Assembly (NCBI RefSeq): GCF_013389665.1
Contig: NZ_CP058316.1
Span: forward strand, 2,232,001-2,296,000
DNA length: 64,000 nt
Direction: 5' to 3'
Origin: Microbacterium oleivorans
GTDB lineage: Bacteria; Actinomycetota; Actinomycetes; Actinomycetales; Microbacteriaceae
Part shown: one piece after another, positions 47,487 through 54,942 of the stretch
Layout of the letters: each line of letters starts with the position of its first letter
Numbering within the stretch: the stretch's first letter is position 1
Position numbers and translations under genes: made by a program
The notes under the pieces: generated by a model
What the model saw: only the letters and a program-made list of their open reading frames with translations
Told to the model about the DNA's origin: nothing
The model's database searches: none

Positions 47487-48278
47487 TCATTCCCAGGTCG
47501 CCGTGTCGGGGTCGATCCCGTGGGCCCGCGCGCTCTCGTCGATGCTCCGACGCAGCCACGACGTCAGTCCCGGACGGATGCCGTCGTAGTGAGCGGTGAA
47601 GGCGGGGTCGCTCTCGTACATGCGCCCGAGGCACACCTGCATCGACCGGGTGACGGGGAAGTACTCCCCGACGGCATCACGATGCCGGGAGACCAGCGAC
47701 TCGGCTCCGGCGCTGCCGGGCGCGATCCCGTCAGCTGCCGCCGCGGCGAGATCGCGTTCGAGCGCCGTCATCGCGGCGGTGACGGCGCGCCACTGGTCGG
47801 GGGTGCGGTGCGCGGCCCGCTCGGCGTACTGCTGCCACTGCGTCGTGTCGCCGTAGCGGCGCCGTGCCAGAGCGGGCCAGTCGGGGTTCCAGTCCGGTCC
47901 GAAGATGCTCGCCTGCTCGGCCGGCGTGAGCAGGATGCCGCGCTCCTGGGCCTCGATCATGCGGTCGAGGCCGGTGCGCAGGCGGTCCAGACGCGAGAGG
48001 TGCTGCGAGACGTCGTCGCGCTGGCGACGCAGCGCCGCCGCGGTGTCGCCGGGCTCGTCGAGCACGGTGCGGATCTGGTCGAGACCGAGGCCGATCTCGC
48101 GGTAGACGACGATGCGGTGCAGCCGCGAGAGGTCCTCGGACGTGTAGAGCCGGTACCCGCCGGCGGTGCGCAGCGACGGGGGTGCGAGACCGATCTCGTC
48201 CCAGTGGTGCAGTGTGCGGACGGTGACCTCGAGGCGGGACGCGACCTGCCCCACGGTGAGGCCGTCTGCCTCTGTCAT
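47487..48278 (-). CDS. MerR-family regulator with TipAS domain
   Basis: 263 aa. MerR helix-turn-helix (LTVGQVASRLEVTVRTLHHWDEIGL, shortened VASRLEVTVRTLHHWDEIG) and dimerisation coil, then a TipAS-like ligand domain (WPALARRRYGDTTQWQQY, FTAHYDGIRPGLTSWL). TipA proteins bind thiopeptide-type antibiotics and activate promoters with long spacers. ATG 48278 overlaps the VOC gene stop, so this regulator is the second gene of the operon whose promoter fits MerR control. Confidence 0.93.
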   Translation of the reverse strand: MTEADGLTVGQVASRLEVTVRTLHHWDEIGLAPPSLRTAGGYRLYTSEDLSRLHRIVVYREIGLGLDQIRTVLDEPGDTAAALRRQRDDVSQHLSRLDRLRTGLDRMIEAQERGILLTPAEQASIFGPDWNPDWPALARRRYGDTTQWQQYAERAAHRTPDQWRAVTAAMTALERDLAAAAADGIAPGSAGAESLVSRHRDAVGEYFPVTRSMQVCLGRMYESDPAFTAHYDGIRPGLTSWLRRSIDESARAHGIDPDTATWE

Positions 48279-48802
48279 GCGCTGCTCCCCTCCGCCGGGC
48301 CGGTCGGCGCGATGCCGATGTCGGCCAGGCTTCGCGCCGCTGCGCTCGTCGCGTCGTAGGGTTTGGCCGCCGTGACGACGACACGCGCGTTCTCCGGGGT
48401 GACGACCTCGAGGTCGCGCGTGTTCCACGCGGTCTCGCGCGGCGCGCTGACGGCGTCGGGATCGAGCGCGCGGCAGGCGGCGGCGATGCCGTCGAGTTGG
48501 TCGAGCACGCAGGCGAAGCTGTACGTCAGCGCCGGGGGCGCGGCCAGGGTGTCGGCCGCGGTGACGAGGAGCACGTCCTGGAAGGCCCAGCGCCGCAGGT
48601 GCACGAGCGTGCCCGGGATGGCGAAGAGCTCGAAGAACCCGAGTCCGCGCGTCCAGAAGGCGGTGGACGCGTCGAGGTCCCGGGTGGGGATCGTGACGAA
48701 GGCCGGCATGCCGTAGATGCCGCGATAGGGCTCGGGCGCGACGGCATCCGGTCCGGGAACCGGGACGGGGCTGATCTCGAACGCGTCGTAGTAGTCGCTC
48801 AT
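48275..48802 (-). CDS. VOC-family (glyoxalase/bleomycin-resistance-like) protein
   Basis: 175 aa. The beta-alpha-beta-beta-beta start MPAFVTIPTRDLDASTAFWTRGLGF fits the vicinal oxygen chelate fold, used for metal-dependent enzymes and antibiotic-binding resistance proteins. First gene of a coupled operon with the TipA-like regulator. ATG 48802 is chosen because the MerR-type -10 (48815-48810) ends eight bases before it; no Shine-Dalgarno is present. Confidence 0.85.
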   Translation of the reverse strand: MSDYYDAFEISPVPVPGPDAVAPEPYRGIYGMPAFVTIPTRDLDASTAFWTRGLGFFELFAIPGTLVHLRRWAFQDVLLVTAADTLAAPPALTYSFACVLDQLDGIAAACRALDPDAVSAPRETAWNTRDLEVVTPENARVVVTAAKPYDATSAAARSLADIGIAPTGPAEGSSA

Positions 48803-48809
48803 GCCGACC

Positions 48810-48840
48810 ACTCTGCGCCCTCACGTTGCGTCAGGGTCAA
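48810..48840 (-). promoter_or_regulatory. MerR-type promoter
   Basis: TTGACC (48840-48835), a 19-base spacer and CAGAGT (48815-48810) on the minus strand. The spacer holds an imperfect inverted repeat, CCCTGACG-CAA-CGTGAGGG (one mismatch), like that in tipA and other MerR-controlled promoters. The 19-bp spacer is the hallmark of promoters untwisted by MerR proteins. Confidence 0.75.
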
Positions 48841-48859
48841 ATCGGACGACGCGTCCGGG

Positions 48860-49036
48860 TCAGCGGTGGGTGCGGCGCGGCAGCAGCGCGGCCGCGCCGA
48901 TGGCGAGCACGACCATCGCGACGGCGCCGACGACGACGCCCAGCATCGGGTTGAGGGTGAGCAGTCCGATGACGAACCCGAGGGCGATGCCGACGAGAGC
49001 GCCGGTGGCGGTGCGGGCGAGTGCTTCGACGTCCAT
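48860..49036 (-). CDS. 58-aa membrane protein
   Basis: 58 aa with two membrane segments (GALVGIALGFVIGLLTL and MLGVVVGAVAMVVLAIGAAALL) and a basic PRRTHR end. Not previously marked because it is short; supported by a -10-like TAGCGT (49049-49044) seven bases before the ATG and a clear hydrophobic pattern. Function unknown. Confidence 0.6.
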   Translation of the reverse strand: MDVEALARTATGALVGIALGFVIGLLTLNPMLGVVVGAVAMVVLAIGAAALLPRRTHR

Positions 49037-49152
49037 GCCCTCGACGCTACGGCGGGCCGCCGGCGCCGCGCGTCGCCCGAACGGGTGATTCGCCGTCGTC
49101 CCCGAGGGGGATGCGGGGCCTCCCGCGGGCCATCGTCCGAGACCCGGGACGT

Positions 49153-49164
49153 GTTACCGGTAAC
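49153..49164. promoter_or_regulatory. LacI-type palindrome GTTACCGGTAAC
   Basis: Perfect 12-bp palindrome 38 bases before the AraD-like gene. The ACCGGT centre flanked by GTT/AAC is typical of LacI/GntR-family sugar-regulator operators. No LacI gene is in the window, so the regulator would act in trans. Confidence 0.55.
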
Positions 49165-49202
49165 GTGTTGGGCGTCGTCGGTCGAGAGCGAGGGAGCATC
49201 CG

Positions 49203-49892
49203 ATGGAGCGCGAAGCGGTGGCGCGGGTTCGGGCCGAGGTGGCGTCGTTGCATGCGGAGCTGGTGCGTTATGGGCTGGTGGTGTGGACCGGCGGGAACGT
49301 GTCGGGGCGTGTGCCGGGGGCTGATCTGTTCGTGATCAAGCCGTCGGGGGTGTCGTATGACGAGTTGGCTCCGGAGAACATGATCGTGTGCGATCTGGAT
49401 GGCGTCGTGGTGGCGGGTACGCCGGGTAGTGATCGGTCGCCGTCGAGTGATACTGCGGCTCATGCGTATGTGTATCGGAACATGCCCGAGGTGGGTGGTG
49501 TGGTGCACACGCATTCGACGTATGCGGTGGCGTGGGCGGCGCGGGGTGAGGAGATCCCGTGTGTGATCACGGCGATGGCGGATGAGTTCGGGGGTCCGGT
49601 TCCGGTGGGTCCGTTCGCGGTCATCGGGGATGACTCGATCGGTCGGGGGATCGTGGACACGCTTCGGGGTCATCGGTCTCGGGCGGTGTTGATGCAGAAT
49701 CACGGGCCGTTCACGATCGGGGCCAGTGCGAAGGATGCGGTCAAGGCTGCGGTGATGGTCGAGGACGTCGCCCGCACGGTGCACATCGCGCGGCAGGCCG
49801 GGGATCTCGTTCCGATCCCGCAGGAGTCGATCGACGCGTTGTACGACCGGTATCAGAACGTTTACGGACAGACCACCGACGACCGCCGGTAG
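49203..49892 (+). CDS. L-ribulose-5-phosphate 4-epimerase-like class II aldolase
   Basis: 229 aa, AraD/FucA fold. Zinc-binding HTHSTYA with Glu/Asp nearby and NHGPF, plus GNVSGRV for phosphate binding. It epimerises ribulose-5-phosphate or splits a related sugar phosphate. The first ~180 codons use G- and T-ending codons (tat, gat, cgg, gtg, ggg) much more than any neighbour, then return to C-ending use around 49740. That suggests transfer or recombination. A LacI-type operator lies upstream. Confidence 0.9.
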   Translation: MEREAVARVRAEVASLHAELVRYGLVVWTGGNVSGRVPGADLFVIKPSGVSYDELAPENMIVCDLDGVVVAGTPGSDRSPSSDTAAHAYVYRNMPEVGGVVHTHSTYAVAWAARGEEIPCVITAMADEFGGPVPVGPFAVIGDDSIGRGIVDTLRGHRSRAVLMQNHGPFTIGASAKDAVKAAVMVEDVARTVHIARQAGDLVPIPQESIDALYDRYQNVYGQTTDDRR

Positions 49893-49962
49893 CCCCTTCC
49901 GGGCGCGGCGAAGTCGGGCACGTCGCGAAGGTGACGCGTCGGCGGGCAGCGAGCGGGCGTGG

Positions 49963-50196
49963 TCAGTCGGCGTCGGGGGATGAGCTCTCGGCGAGCCCCG
50001 AGAGCCGCTCGCGCGTCTCGCGCTCGGCGATGATCCCCAGGAAATCGGTGACGCGGGCGTCGGCGTGGCTCTCGACCGACGCCGCCGCCTCGCGGCGGAT
50101 CAGGTCGCCGTCGACGTCGGGCATCCGCTGCTGCACGCGTCCGGCGACCTCCTCAGTGAGCTCTTCGGCGTTGAAGTCCTTCGCAGGCTTGTCCAT
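49963..50196 (-). CDS. small helical protein (three-helix bundle type)
   Basis: 77 aa, charged and helical: FNAEELTEEVAGRVQQRMP, DLIRREAAASVESHADARV and FLGIIAERETRERL would form three helices. Similar small proteins are annotated as three-helix-bundle dimerisation or DUF3562-like proteins. The frame is open far upstream, but ATG 50196, with GAGGATGA upstream on this strand, gives the compact form. Function unknown. Confidence 0.65.
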   Translation of the reverse strand: MDKPAKDFNAEELTEEVAGRVQQRMPDVDGDLIRREAAASVESHADARVTDFLGIIAERETRERLSGLAESSSPDAD

Positions 50197-50287
50197 GTGA
50201 TCATCCTCTGTCGCCGCGTCGCCCGGCGATACCCGTCGCCGTGCGGGCCCGGGCATGCGATGATTCGCACGGCTAGGCTGGATGAAC

Positions 50288-50815
50288 GTGACCGAGCAGA
50301 CGAACCCCGACAGCGCGAACACCCCGCAGATCCCGTCCGAGCAGACGCCCGCCGAGCAGAATCGGCCGGAATGGCACTGGTCGGAGGACGGCATCAACTT
50401 CCACACCCGCAAGTGGGTGCGGCCGGAGGACCTCAATGCCAACGGCACGCTGTTCGGCGGCAGCCTGCTGCGCTGGATCGACGAAGAGGCCGCGATCTAC
50501 GCGATCATCCAGCTGGGCAACTACCGGGTCGTCACGAAGCTCATATCCGAGATCAACTTCGAGTCCTCGGCGATGCAGGGCGATCTGATCGAGATGGGCC
50601 TGACGGCGACCCACTTCGGTCGCACGTCGCTGACGATGCGTGCCGTGGTGCGGAACATGATCACGCGCAAGCGCATCCTCTCGATCGAGCGTCTCGTCTT
50701 CGTGAGCGTCGACGAGGACGGGCAGCCGATCCCGCACGGCTTCTCCGCCATCACGTACGACCGCGACCGGATGCCGCACGAGCACCCCAAGACCGACTCG
50801 GTGCGCCTGCCCTGA
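50288..50815 (+). CDS. acyl-CoA thioesterase (hotdog fold)
   Basis: About 175 aa. The hotdog core NANGTLFGGSLLRWIDEEAA with catalytic-region Asp/Glu and the later FESSAMQGDLIEM fit acyl-CoA thioesterases of the YciA/BFIT type, which release free fatty acid and CoA. GTG 50288 is chosen because TAGGCT at 50274-50279 lies eight bases before it, implying a leaderless mRNA; ATG 50282 would be only two bases from that -10. Confidence 0.85.
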   Translation: MTEQTNPDSANTPQIPSEQTPAEQNRPEWHWSEDGINFHTRKWVRPEDLNANGTLFGGSLLRWIDEEAAIYAIIQLGNYRVVTKLISEINFESSAMQGDLIEMGLTATHFGRTSLTMRAVVRNMITRKRILSIERLVFVSVDEDGQPIPHGFSAITYDRDRMPHEHPKTDSVRLP

Positions 50816-50855
50816 CCCCGTGCGCGGGGGAGCGACCTCGCCGTAGGCTACGACC

Positions 50856-52268
50856 GTGCCACCGCTCCCGCTCGTCGCCGCGCTCGGATGCGCCGTGCGG
50901 CTCGAGGCGGGCTCGCGTCCGCCCGGCGAGGTCGCCGCGATCTCGCGGGCGTGGGGCGATGCGACCGTGGGCGGTGCCGACCCGCTGCCGGCCCGGCACC
51001 TGAGCGTCACCGTGGGCGAGGGGCCCCTCGAGGCGGCCCTGGCCGGACTGTCGCAGGCCGTGACGCTGGCGGCCATCGAGGCGCGCCGGGGCGAGCTGTG
51101 GATGCTGCATGCCGGGGCCGTCGCCGACGAGCATGGCAACGTCGTGGCGATCGTCGGCCCCTCGGGGCGCGGCAAGACCACCGCGACCCGCGCGCTGGGT
51201 GCGCACTTCGGCTACGTCACCGATGAGACGCTCGCCGTTGCCCCCGACGGCACGGTGCTGCCGTATCGCAAACCGCTGTCGATCATCGAGGATGCCGCGG
51301 CCGATAAGGCCCAGCGCTCGGCGTCGGAGCTCGGGCTGGGGCCCCTGCCGCCTGCTGCGTTGCGACTGAGCGCGATCGTCCTGCTCGACCGGGTGCCCGG
51401 GGGCTCGGACGAGCCGGTGGTGACGCCGTTCCCGCTCGTGGAGGCGCTGCCCGAGCTGGTCGAGCAGACCAGCTACCTGGGTGAGCTCCCCGAGCCGCTG
51501 ACCCGCATCGCCGCGCACGCGGCCGCGGTCGGGGGGATCCACCGGGTCACCTACAGCGAGGCGATCGATCTGGCATCGGCGCTCGCACCGCTGTTCCGGG
51601 CCCCGGGCGAGGTGGTGCTCGCCCCGTCGTTCGCGGCGCCGGCACGGGATGCGGACGACACCGCGGACACGGCCGACGCGGGAGACGCGGCTGGCACCGC
51701 CGGGACGCGTTGGTTCCGGGCGGCGCACCTCGACGCGATCGGCCTCACGGGCGCCGACGGCGGGCAGCGCATCGCCCTGCTCCAGCCCGACGTCGACGGC
51801 GGCGCGACCCTCCGCATCCTCGACGGCATCGGGCCGGCGCTGTGGCGCGCCGCCGACGGGCGCGCCGCGACAGCGCTCGCCGCAGCGGTCGTGGCCGAGC
51901 ACGGGACGCCGCCCGAGGGCGACGCCGAGGTCGCCGTCCAGGCCGCGGTCCGCGCGCTCGCGGACGAGGGAGTGCTCGCCACCGACGCCTCGTGGCGCGT
52001 GCGCGACGACGTCGCTTGGACGCAGAGCGACGAGGGCGCGGTGGCCCTTGCGCTGTCGCGGGCCGGCTCACCGGAGCCGGTCGCGCTGGAGGGAACCGCG
52101 GGGGCGATCTGGATGGCGCTCGCGACCGCCCGCGGGGCGAGCGAGCGAGCGATCGTGCGGGTGGTGGCCGACGGCGCGGACGTCGCGGCCGACGAGATCA
52201 CCGCCGACGTCGCGGCCTTCTTGCGGTCGTTGCGCGACCGCGGCCTCGCACAGCGCTTCGCGCCCTGA
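50856..52268 (+). CDS. HPr-kinase-like ATPase with PqqD-like C-terminus
   Basis: 470 aa. LHAGAVAD followed by P-loop GPSGRGKTT (101-109) matches the HPrK/P-like ATPase fold found in peptide- and polysaccharide-related clusters. The C-terminal half has one or two PqqD-like peptide-binding domains (DDVAWTQSDEGAVALALS, LEGTAGAIWMAL). Such HPrK-PqqD proteins occur beside lasso-peptide or exopolysaccharide genes; no precursor peptide or B2 protease was identified here. GTG 50856 has TAGGCT six bases upstream, so the mRNA is probably leaderless. A terminator hairpin follows. Confidence 0.75.
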   Translation: MPPLPLVAALGCAVRLEAGSRPPGEVAAISRAWGDATVGGADPLPARHLSVTVGEGPLEAALAGLSQAVTLAAIEARRGELWMLHAGAVADEHGNVVAIVGPSGRGKTTATRALGAHFGYVTDETLAVAPDGTVLPYRKPLSIIEDAAADKAQRSASELGLGPLPPAALRLSAIVLLDRVPGGSDEPVVTPFPLVEALPELVEQTSYLGELPEPLTRIAAHAAAVGGIHRVTYSEAIDLASALAPLFRAPGEVVLAPSFAAPARDADDTADTADAGDAAGTAGTRWFRAAHLDAIGLTGADGGQRIALLQPDVDGGATLRILDGIGPALWRAADGRAATALAAAVVAEHGTPPEGDAEVAVQAAVRALADEGVLATDASWRVRDDVAWTQSDEGAVALALSRAGSPEPVALEGTAGAIWMALATARGASERAIVRVVADGADVAADEITADVAAFLRSLRDRGLAQRFAP

Positions 52269-52339
52269 TCGGGTCGGCGCCGAGCGACCGGTCGCGCTGA
52301 GTCGTTCCGACGGATCGCGACACCGATCGTGACGTGAGC

Positions 52340-52374
52340 GACGGATGCCGTCGCGAGCGTCGACGGCATCCGTC
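52340..52374 (+). terminator. terminator after the HPrK-like gene
   Basis: 13-bp perfect stem GACGGATGCCGTC / GACGGCATCCGTC (52340-52352 with 52362-52374), followed by GGGCGGCGAAAAAG. It isolates the next gene. Confidence 0.7.
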
Positions 52375-52426
52375 GGGCGGCGAAAAAGTACGGGAAAACC
52401 CTCTCATCCCTACCTGAGGAGTCCCC

Positions 52427-53080
52427 GTGACCGACGTTGTTCCCACCCGCCGCGACTCGGACGGCATCGACCGTCGCACCATCATCAAGGGTGCGGCCTG
52501 GGCCGTTCCCGTGATGGCGGTGGCCGTCGCCGCGCCGCTCGCCGCAGCATCCGTCAACACCTCCGGTCTGGCGGTGACGGGCACCCAGACCGGTCTGCTC
52601 ACGCTCAACCTGCTCGACGGTGGCGGCACCGTCACCGCGACGGCGCTGACGACCGTGCCGACGGAGTTCACCATCACCAACGGCGCCGGTGCCATCAACC
52701 AGACGGCGACCGTGACGGTGACGGTGGGCCGCCCGGCGGGTGTCAACATCTCCGTCGGTCGCGCGCGGGGCTTCGGCGTCGCGAGCCTCAACGGCACGCC
52801 CTCGACACCCGGACAGCGCACCGCGGTCTACCAGAGCGCGCCCATCGTGGGCACGTTCGGCTTCCCGCTGACGACCTTCACCACGACCCTGCCGGTGAAC
52901 GTGCCCTCCAACGGCACGCAGGTCGTCCCGCTCGTGCTCGGCCTCGCGGGCACGTCGACCGGTGTCGCGATCTCGGCGCTCACGACCTTCCCGGTCACGA
53001 TCGTCGTCGACTTCGGCAACGGCCTGACCCGTACGGCGACCTCCAGCGTCGTCGTGCCCGTGGGTGCGGGGCTGCTCTAA
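52427..53080 (+). CDS. Tat-exported surface protein
   Basis: 217 aa. Twin-arginine signal RRTIIKG (Arg16-Arg17) with hydrophobic AWAVPVMAVAVAAPLAAA, then a Thr/Val/Gly-rich beta domain (NQTATVTVTVGRPAGVNISVG). No cell-wall sorting motif. Export in folded form is expected. GAGGAG precedes the GTG. It lies between the HPrK-like ATPase and an AraC regulator; its role is unknown. Confidence 0.82.
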   Translation: MTDVVPTRRDSDGIDRRTIIKGAAWAVPVMAVAVAAPLAAASVNTSGLAVTGTQTGLLTLNLLDGGGTVTATALTTVPTEFTITNGAGAINQTATVTVTVGRPAGVNISVGRARGFGVASLNGTPSTPGQRTAVYQSAPIVGTFGFPLTTFTTTLPVNVPSNGTQVVPLVLGLAGTSTGVAISALTTFPVTIVVDFGNGLTRTATSSVVVPVGAGLL

Positions 53081-53208
53081 GTAGCGGACCAGTGGTGAGT
53101 GGGGGTGTCGGCAGCGGCCCGAATGCGTAGCCGATGCCCCCGGATCCAGTGCGGGGAGCGCGGCGGCGCGCTCCTACGCTGTCAAGCAATCGAGGGGGGA
53201 GGCGCACG

Positions 53209-54156
53209 ATGAGCTACGAGCGCTACCCGAGCACCCTCGGTCGAACCGCCGCCTCGTCACGTCGATCGAGCGAGCCGTTCGCGGGGCGCGAAGTCGCGAC
53301 GCTCGCGCTCGAATCGATCGTGCTGAAGCGGTACGAGCTCGACGCGGGAGCCGAGCGCGTTGTGCCGGCGGGCGGTGCGCCCGTCGTGCACAGCGTGCTC
53401 GTCTCGTCGGGCAGTGTGAGCATCGCGTCCACCCTCGATGCCCGACGGCGGCACCGTGTGGATGCCGGGCGCGGGCTGTTCGTGCGGTCGCGATCGGACC
53501 ACCTGCTGGCCTGGTCCGACGACGCGGACGTGATCGTCGTGTCGGCGCCGGAAGAGGTCGTGGCCGCCTTCGGCGCCCCCGTCGACGAGGGCGACGGGCC
53601 GCTCTTCGCAGGGGACTCCACTCTCGTGCCGCCCGCGACGGCCTACTTCCGGGCGCTGCTGGCGCAGGCGACCACGCCGGACCGTGTGGCGAAGTACGCG
53701 ATGTCGCGGCTGAGCGAGGAGATGCTGGGGAGCCTCTTCCTCGAGCGCGCCAGCATCGGTGCGGGGCCGGTGAAGGTGCAGCCCTCGCTCTATCGCCGCG
53801 CGCTCGCGCTCATCGCCTCGCAGCGGGCCGACCCGACGCTCTCGGTGCCGTCGTTGGCCGTCGAGCTCGCCGTGTCGGTGCGTCACCTGCAGCGCGCGTT
53901 CGCCGAGCAGAACACCTCGCCGACCGAGGAGATCCGGCGCCTGCGTGTCGAGCTGGCCATCCAGCTGCTGACCGAGTCCCGCTACGACGTCCTGTCGATC
54001 GACGAGGTGGCCCGCTACGCCGGGTTCGCCAGCGCGGACGATCTGCGTCGCGCGTTCCGACTGCACGGCGAGGAGTCGCCCACCCGGGTGCGCTCGCGCT
54101 CGCGCCCCGGGCGGGCGGACCGGCGTGGATTGCGCGCCCTGCCGTCGCTCGCGTAG
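53209..54156 (+). CDS. AraC-family transcriptional regulator
   Basis: 315 aa. A cupin-like N-terminal part (VLKRYELDAGAERVVPAGG) and a C-terminal double helix-turn-helix (LSVPSLAVELAVSVRHLQRAF; SIDEVARYAGFASADDLRRAF). The protein layout is that of AraC/XylS regulators; the ligand is unknown. ATG 53209 is chosen over one 25 codons upstream because GGGGGAGG lies 10-17 bases before it. Convergent with signal peptidase I. Confidence 0.88.
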   Translation: MSYERYPSTLGRTAASSRRSSEPFAGREVATLALESIVLKRYELDAGAERVVPAGGAPVVHSVLVSSGSVSIASTLDARRRHRVDAGRGLFVRSRSDHLLAWSDDADVIVVSAPEEVVAAFGAPVDEGDGPLFAGDSTLVPPATAYFRALLAQATTPDRVAKYAMSRLSEEMLGSLFLERASIGAGPVKVQPSLYRRALALIASQRADPTLSVPSLAVELAVSVRHLQRAFAEQNTSPTEEIRRLRVELAIQLLTESRYDVLSIDEVARYAGFASADDLRRAFRLHGEESPTRVRSRSRPGRADRRGLRALPSLA

Positions 54157-54166
54157 CGCACCGGTT

Positions 54167-54925
54167 CTACGGAGCTCCGATCCGGTCGAGCGGCCAGAGA
54201 CGGAAGAAGACCGGTCCGATGAGGGCGTCACGCGGGACGGTCCGGGCGCAGGCCGACGCGAGGGTCGACTCGGCGTCGTCGGGTGTCGCCGACACCGTGC
54301 GGCACGGGCTCACCGAGTCGGCGGAGTCGGCGCGGTTGTCGCCGAGCAGCAGGTACTCGTCCGCGCCCAGGGTGACGGGCCCGAAGCATCGCATCGAGCG
54401 GGGCTCGGTGTCGCAGTCGAGCGCGCCAGGCTCGAACGGCGGGTCGGCGGCGATGTAGTCCTCGGTGAGGGCGGTGCCGTCGACGGTGACCCGTCCGCCG
54501 GCGTCGCAGCAGGCGACGGTGCTGCCCGGCTCGCCGATCACTCGCTTGACCAGGGCGTCGCCGTTGCTCGGGCCGAAACCGAACACGTCGCCGAACCAGC
54601 CGACCGCCGTGCGCCAGGGTGCGCGCTCGGGCGCCGGTCCGTCGCGCCACGATGCGGGGCGGTCGAAGACGACGACATCTCCGGGGTGCGGATCGCCCGT
54701 GGCGAAGCTGATGCGGTCGACGAGGATGCGGTCGCCGGGCGAGAGCGTGTGCTCCATCGACGCCGAGGGCACCTGGAAGACCTTCACGGCGAAGGACTGC
54801 AGGAGAGCGAGCACGAGCAGCGCGGCGACGAGGTGGGTCAGCGGGTGGCCCGCGATACGTCGCCAGCGGCGGCGCCTCGTCGGGGGCGCGTCGGGCGGGG
54901 GCGCGTCGGTCGGTGCGGATGTCAC
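54167..54925 (-). CDS. lepB: signal peptidase I
   Basis: 252 aa, S26 family. One N-terminal helix (about residues 29-48), catalytic Ser56 in VPSASMEHTL, Lys127 in ALVKRVIGEPG and the GDNRADSADS box. It cleaves signal peptides outside the membrane. An extra CC pair (VACCDAG) and a Cys-containing insert near residues 168-178 are unusual. It is the last gene of the NTase-BY-kinase-lepB run (17-base gap), so it may serve exported proteins of that locus rather than be the housekeeping enzyme. Confidence 0.92.
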   Translation of the reverse strand: MTSAPTDAPPPDAPPTRRRRWRRIAGHPLTHLVAALLVLALLQSFAVKVFQVPSASMEHTLSPGDRILVDRISFATGDPHPGDVVVFDRPASWRDGPAPERAPWRTAVGWFGDVFGFGPSNGDALVKRVIGEPGSTVACCDAGGRVTVDGTALTEDYIAADPPFEPGALDCDTEPRSMRCFGPVTLGADEYLLLGDNRADSADSVSPCRTVSATPDDAESTLASACARTVPRDALIGPVFFRLWPLDRIGAP

Positions 54926-54942
54926 GGTCTCGGGGCGGGGCG

